From the NCBI GenBank assembly GCA_965222005.1, contig OZ244935.1, forward strand, positions 744,001 through 808,000: a DNA stretch of 64,000 nt, written 5' to 3'. The notes under the pieces were generated by a model, which saw only the letters and a program-made list of their open reading frames with translations, did no database searches and had not been told where the DNA came from. The position numbers and the translations under genes were made by a program. Below, piece after piece: positions 62,201-64,000 of the stretch (position 1 is the first letter of the stretch; each line of letters starts with the position of its first letter). The DNA comes from CBDCTM01 sp965222005. Its GTDB lineage: Bacteria > Bacteroidota > Bacteroidia > Chitinophagales > Saprospiraceae.

Positions 62201-64000
62201 CTTCTTGATTTGGCTCGTCACCTGGGTGAGGAAGAGTGAGTCGAAGCCCAGCTCCAGAAAACTGGAATGGGGTGCTAACTCGGCTTGTGGAATGCCGCTT
62301 AATTGGTGGAAAATGTTTTTCAGTTGCTTGAGCACTAAATCCTTGCGAGTTACTTTTATAGATTCCATGTTGCTGTGAGATATAGCTGTTCGAATATGTT
62401 CTTTGAAAGGGAAATCAGTAGATTTTTGCAGACTTTTTAGAGGTTTGGGGGCTATCCAGTGCCGCTGTCGCTCAAAGGGGTAGCCGGGCAGTGAAACGCG
62501 CTGTACATGCTGCCCCTCACGGAAAGCCTGCCAGTCGATGTCGGCTCCCTGTAGCCAAAGCTGGCCCAGGCTTTTGAGCAAAAAGGCGAAATCATGCACT
62601 TGCTCGCGCGGATGGCGCAGCGAAGCAATTACCGGCTGATTGAGCTGCCGGGCGGGATGCTGCCGCGCAAAGGTGCTGAGGCTTTGGCCGGGCCCTGTTT
62701 CGAGCAGGATCACACGCTCTTGTTTGAGCAAATGAGCCAAGCCATCCGAAAAGCGCACAGGTTGCCGAAGGTGGCGGAGCCAATATGCTGGCTGGCAGAT
62801 AGCTTCCGGATCGGCCCATTTGCCTGAGGAATTGGACAGGATGGGAAATTGAGGAGGCCTGTATTCAATAGTATTTAAATACACTTCAAATTCATTCATT
62901 ATGGCTTCCACCATATGCGAATGAGCCGCTACGTCAATGTGAAGGCGACTGCATTGGATATCCAAAGCTTCCAATTGCTGTTGCACTTTTTCGATGGCAT
63001 CCTCAGAACCTGACAGTACACAATTGTCCGGCTTGTTCACCACTGCCACATCGAGCTGCTCACTTAGATAAGGCGACAGCTCTCTTTCAGACAGTGCCAC
63101 ACTGAGCATGGCTCCTTTGGGTAGCTTCTGAAAAAGTTTGCCTCTGCAAGTCACTATTCCCAATGCATCCTTCAAAGAAAATACACCGGCCAGGCAAGCT
63201 GCCGTATATTCTCCCAGGCTATGGCCAAGAAGCTGTGAGGGCTGTATGCCCCAGCTTTGCCAGAGGCGGGCGGTAGCATATTCAATGGTGAAAAGCAGGG
63301 TGATGGCGTGTAGCGGATCGGTAATAGGCTTGCTTTCCTGACTGCCGGGAGGATATAAGACTGCTTTTAGCGATAAGTCGTATTCGGTTTCCAGCAACTC
63401 CAGGCACTGATCGACAGCTGCTCTGAATGTGGGCAGTTCCCGGTATAATTCAAGACCCATATTGCTGTGCTGTGCACCGCCACCGGGGAAGAGGAAGGCC
63501 ACTTTCGGTTGCTGGGCTGCCCGTCCTGTGGATATTCCGGTAAGATCATTTTGGTGGAGTATTTCAGAGGCAGCAGCAAGTGAATCGGCTACCACAAAAA
63601 GACGTTCTTCAAAAAACTTCCTGCCTGTTTGCAGGCTATGAGTTACATCAGCCAGCAGGTAATTGGGGTTTTCTTTAAGGGCAGTGGCCAGGCGAACAGC
63701 AGACTGTTGGAGCCCAGGAGGATCCTTTGCGCTCAGTAAAATAAGCTGGTGGGATGAAGCAGGAGAGGCATCACGTTTGATGAGCGGAGCTTCCTCCAGC
63801 AGGATGTGCGCATTGGTGCCACCCAGCCCAAAAGAGCTAACACCTGCCCGCAGTGGCGCCCCTTCTGTTGACCAGTCTTGCAGGTGGTCATTTACAAAGA
63901 AAGGTGTTTTTGAAAATTCAATCTGAGAATTGGGCTGGCTATAATGGAGAGTGGCAGGTAACTGTCGATGCTGCATAGCGAGCACTGTTTTGATAATGCC
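56210..64000 (-). CDS. Hybrid PKS-NRPS megasynthase, C-terminal part (KS-AT-ACP-AMT-C-A-PCP-TE)
   Basis: The frame is open to the window edge (GIIKTVLAMQH, the end of a ketosynthase), so the N-terminus is outside. Numbering from GTG 63985: KS C-terminus 1-70 (GGTNAH, His60); acyltransferase 161-480 (GHSLG, Ser256; VAAHS at the specificity site, probably malonyl-CoA); ACP 550-620 (LGFDSL, Ser583). A charged linker spans 625-760. A class III PLP aminotransferase lies at 790-1205 (GSEAVSAAIR, LIFDEMITGFR, AYGK Lys1040). Then condensation 1243-1690 (VHHGIADG, His1375, Asp1379); adenylation 1700-2195 (YTSGSTGRPKG; TLKVDRK at A10); PCP 2213-2280 (GGHSL, Ser2244); thioesterase 2302-2570 (GYSFGG Ser2374, Asp2401, His2537). 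No ketoreductase, dehydratase or enoylreductase is present, so the keto group should be aminated, as in iturin/mycosubtilin-type synthases. The TE marks the end of the assembly line. Confidence 0.93.
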   Translation of the reverse strand, partial: GIIKTVLAMQHRQLPATLHYSQPNSQIEFSKTPFFVNDHLQDWSTEGAPLRAGVSSFGLGGTNAHILLEEAPLIKRDASPASSHQLILLSAKDPPGLQQSAVRLATALKENPNYLLADVTHSLQTGRKFFEERLFVVADSLAAASEILHQNDLTGISTGRAAQQPKVAFLFPGGGAQHSNMGLELYRELPTFRAAVDQCLELLETEYDLSLKAVLYPPGSQESKPITDPLHAITLLFTIEYATARLWQSWGIQPSQLLGHSLGEYTAACLAGVFSLKDALGIVTCRGKLFQKLPKGAMLSVALSERELSPYLSEQLDVAVVNKPDNCVLSGSEDAIEKVQQQLEALDIQCSRLHIDVAAHSHMVEAIMNEFEVYLNTIEYRPPQFPILSNSSGKWADPEAICQPAYWLRHLRQPVRFSDGLAHLLKQERVILLETGPGQSLSTFARQHPARQLNQPVIASLRHPREQVHDFAFLLKSLGQLWLQGADIDWQAFREGQHVQRVSLPGYPFERQRHWIAPKPLKSLQKSTDFPFKEHIRTAISHSNMESIKVTRKDLVLKQLKNIFHQLSGIPQAELAPHSSFLELGFDSLFLTQVTSQIKKQLKVKISFRQLFEDAPNLASLAQLVDGLLPASALQDELASANEVEVRPATPLEAEFVEPIQKQTEEPAAIQWAGGSVEAIVERQLRLMEQQLKLLNKPRQKVGNTSVHTNRLRTQEKELSQKEDEKVAKPAAAVEEQDFVKLEKGQKAHGPWKSIDAKKEEGLNEQQGRYLAQLIEQYTARTKSSQQLAQQQRSHLADPRSIVGFNRLWKDMIYQIAVDHSQGSKIWDIDGNEYVDYRMSFGISLFGHSPDFVREAIRAQTSKGFELGINTPLASQVAKLLCELSGMDRATLVNTGSEAVSAAIRAARTATGKDRIAVFEGDYHGIADELLVRAVSWNGHSKAIPIAPGIPEFLVENVLVLDYDDPDVLEKIRVHTDELAAVLIEPIQPNFPQRQPRELLHQIRRLTQEEDIALIFDEMITGFRLAMRGAQEWYGVEADLVAYGKIISGGLPMAAVAGKSRFMDCFDGGQWRYGDDSFPEAGVTFFGGTFVKHPLSLAASFAALSEIKKQGATLFDELNAKTARFANRLKDLFEHSKVPLQLASTASIISIKVMDTNPLARLFFYFLKLKGVHWLEKAALLSAAHTEEDLQFTYEAIEESIREMQTAGFFKINVRESEMEHFLVPPPNRAALSSTNGKQKLDLLKENIPLTEGQKEVWVEQQLGDEAAAAYNLSSDIVLKGELQIDSLRHAIHQLIDRHEALRTYFDQRKTVQHIRPSLLIDIPLTDLSECSEEERQQEISQLLEKEMTIPLDLFSGPLIRASIIRLQAKLHRLILTVHHGIADGWSCGILARDLGELYSAACEGRPARLAVAKQLSEFAAEQQAASEEQAEAGEYWAAQFADGVPVLELPTDHRRPSVKTYNAAFEKITLSTDQLQRLKALAAKEGSTLFVMLYAAFSSLLHRLSGQEDFVLGLVAAGQSIAGNQDTVAHGVSLLPVRVKAVGSQPFSAFLKTIRAKVLDAFDHQHYTLGSLVKRLKLQRDPSRQPIISILFNMDSEMELQQFTDLEVQLNPIIRKYETFDIFVNMKVGEAGIDLEWTYNTDLFDKTTIQRRLQEFEVLIESLLRQPETPIGKLDLLTAHERQLLLNDWVATDHPYPADQCVHQLIEKQAAQTPHRIAVQSGETSLSYRQLNEQANQLAQLLHRRAVKKGDFVGIYMERSVDLLLGLLAILKAGGIYVPLDPANPPDRLRVILQDAEARVLLTHERLMHRLPEGPKEIICLEKTEAELRVLPTENPDFLTDSTVSAYIIYTSGSTGRPKGVIIPHYAVVDHHLAMIAAKAYTPEHVLLSVASVSFDPSVQDFFMPLFIGSQVVIASQEEVVDGFLLKERIRKSGISYMQATPATWRLLLSAGWEGQAGMTVVSVGEGITRPMAIALRERCSRLFNAYGPSETTIYTTVRNLDEVAQEPLTISGYEPVGWPLYNVQVYILDRYMQPVPIGVTGEIYVGGVGVAPGGYFKRPTLNNEKFVPNPFAPDKSPRLYRSGDLGRYREDGDIDFMGRADHQVKLRGFRIELGEIEALLSQYDGIRENVVIVREDKEEDKRLVAYVILEEGFELDTRVLRFYLKKQLPEYMLPSAFVEMEAFPLTATLKVDRKRLPVPVYSRDELESGYLAPSTKTERLLLKIWSALLNVEPIGVKDNFFDLGGHSLIAVKMMAAIAKATGSRLPLASLLENPTIRSLSYLIDHSNGQYKSNSLIPIKSSGSRLPIYLVHGAGLHVLMFQTLAQYMDAEQPIYALQARGLDGEAPPLDRIEDIAAHYISEILKQNPNGPYALAGYSFGGLIAFEMAKQLKQKGKEVAMLGVFDTVVRANVAGEEQSYYQQLATLGKKVSWNLSLLAKEPITNLKYKSNTLQRRYRRWKWRLTKGEQKELSKNGISTDYEALVDRMNQKAFENYRLSPYDGKIHLFRAKDQRFYVQDFEYLGWKPFAKKGIELHEVPGDHLNLFNPPHGKAFAEILQACLNQIDNFCADNHSPNDTDHLHTFQKIEKADEANHL

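Overview
The window looks like a chromosomal segment of a member of the Bacteroidota, most likely a Saprospiria-type marine or environmental gliding bacterium. The genus is inference. The evidence is: many proteins ending in type IX secretion system (T9SS) sorting domains, a PorP/SprF-family protein, SprB-type repeats, a type III pantothenate kinase, a TonB receptor with a carboxypeptidase-regulatory domain, and a TTG-N19-TAnnTTTG promoter in front of purH. No tRNA, rRNA, CRISPR array, prophage or insertion sequence was recognised.

Layout. 1-1.5 kb: end of a thymidine kinase gene and an AI-2E-family membrane protein (+). 1.6-6.0 kb: a TonB-dependent receptor and a small T9SS-sorted protein (-). 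6.1-12.8 kb: purH, coaX, an outer-membrane protein and two paralogous TPR proteins (+), closed by strong hairpin terminators. 12.9-44.1 kb: a 31-kb minus-strand surface-protein locus. In transcription order it holds a PorP/SprF-like protein, a TPR/beta-propeller/OmpA protein resembling PorE, a 2547-residue SprB-repeat adhesin with a type B sorting signal, a beta-helix/Ig-like type A cargo protein, and a 5308-residue adhesin with a type B signal. The giant adhesin consists largely of about 20 HYR-like units and about 59 short 'GCDS' units, many identical at the DNA level (15 x 240 bp, 9 x 153 bp, about 6.5 x 594 bp). 44.5-50 kb: a peptidoglycan-peptide salvage group (S66 LD-carboxypeptidase, L-Ala-D/L-Glu epimerase), an AONS-like PLP enzyme, a serine beta-lactamase-fold hydrolase and a polytopic membrane protein (+). 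50-55.4 kb: a small uncertain ORF, a T9SS-exported M28 aminopeptidase (-), an S13 D-Ala-D-Ala carboxypeptidase lipoprotein (+) and a UDP-sugar dehydrogenase (+). 55.4-64 kb: a 4'-phosphopantetheinyl transferase whose start overlaps the end of a hybrid PKS-NRPS gene that runs off the window (-).

How the genes fit together. The SprF-like and PorE-like proteins are plausible dedicated partners that secrete and anchor the type B adhesin(s) beside them. The PKS-NRPS has the order KS(end)-AT-ACP-aminotransferase-C-A-PCP-TE with no ketoreductase. That is the arrangement expected for making a beta-amino acyl unit, coupling it to one amino acid and releasing the product. The adjacent phosphopantetheinyl transferase would activate its carrier domains. 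This cluster and the higher-order-repeat adhesin are the two most interesting things in the window.
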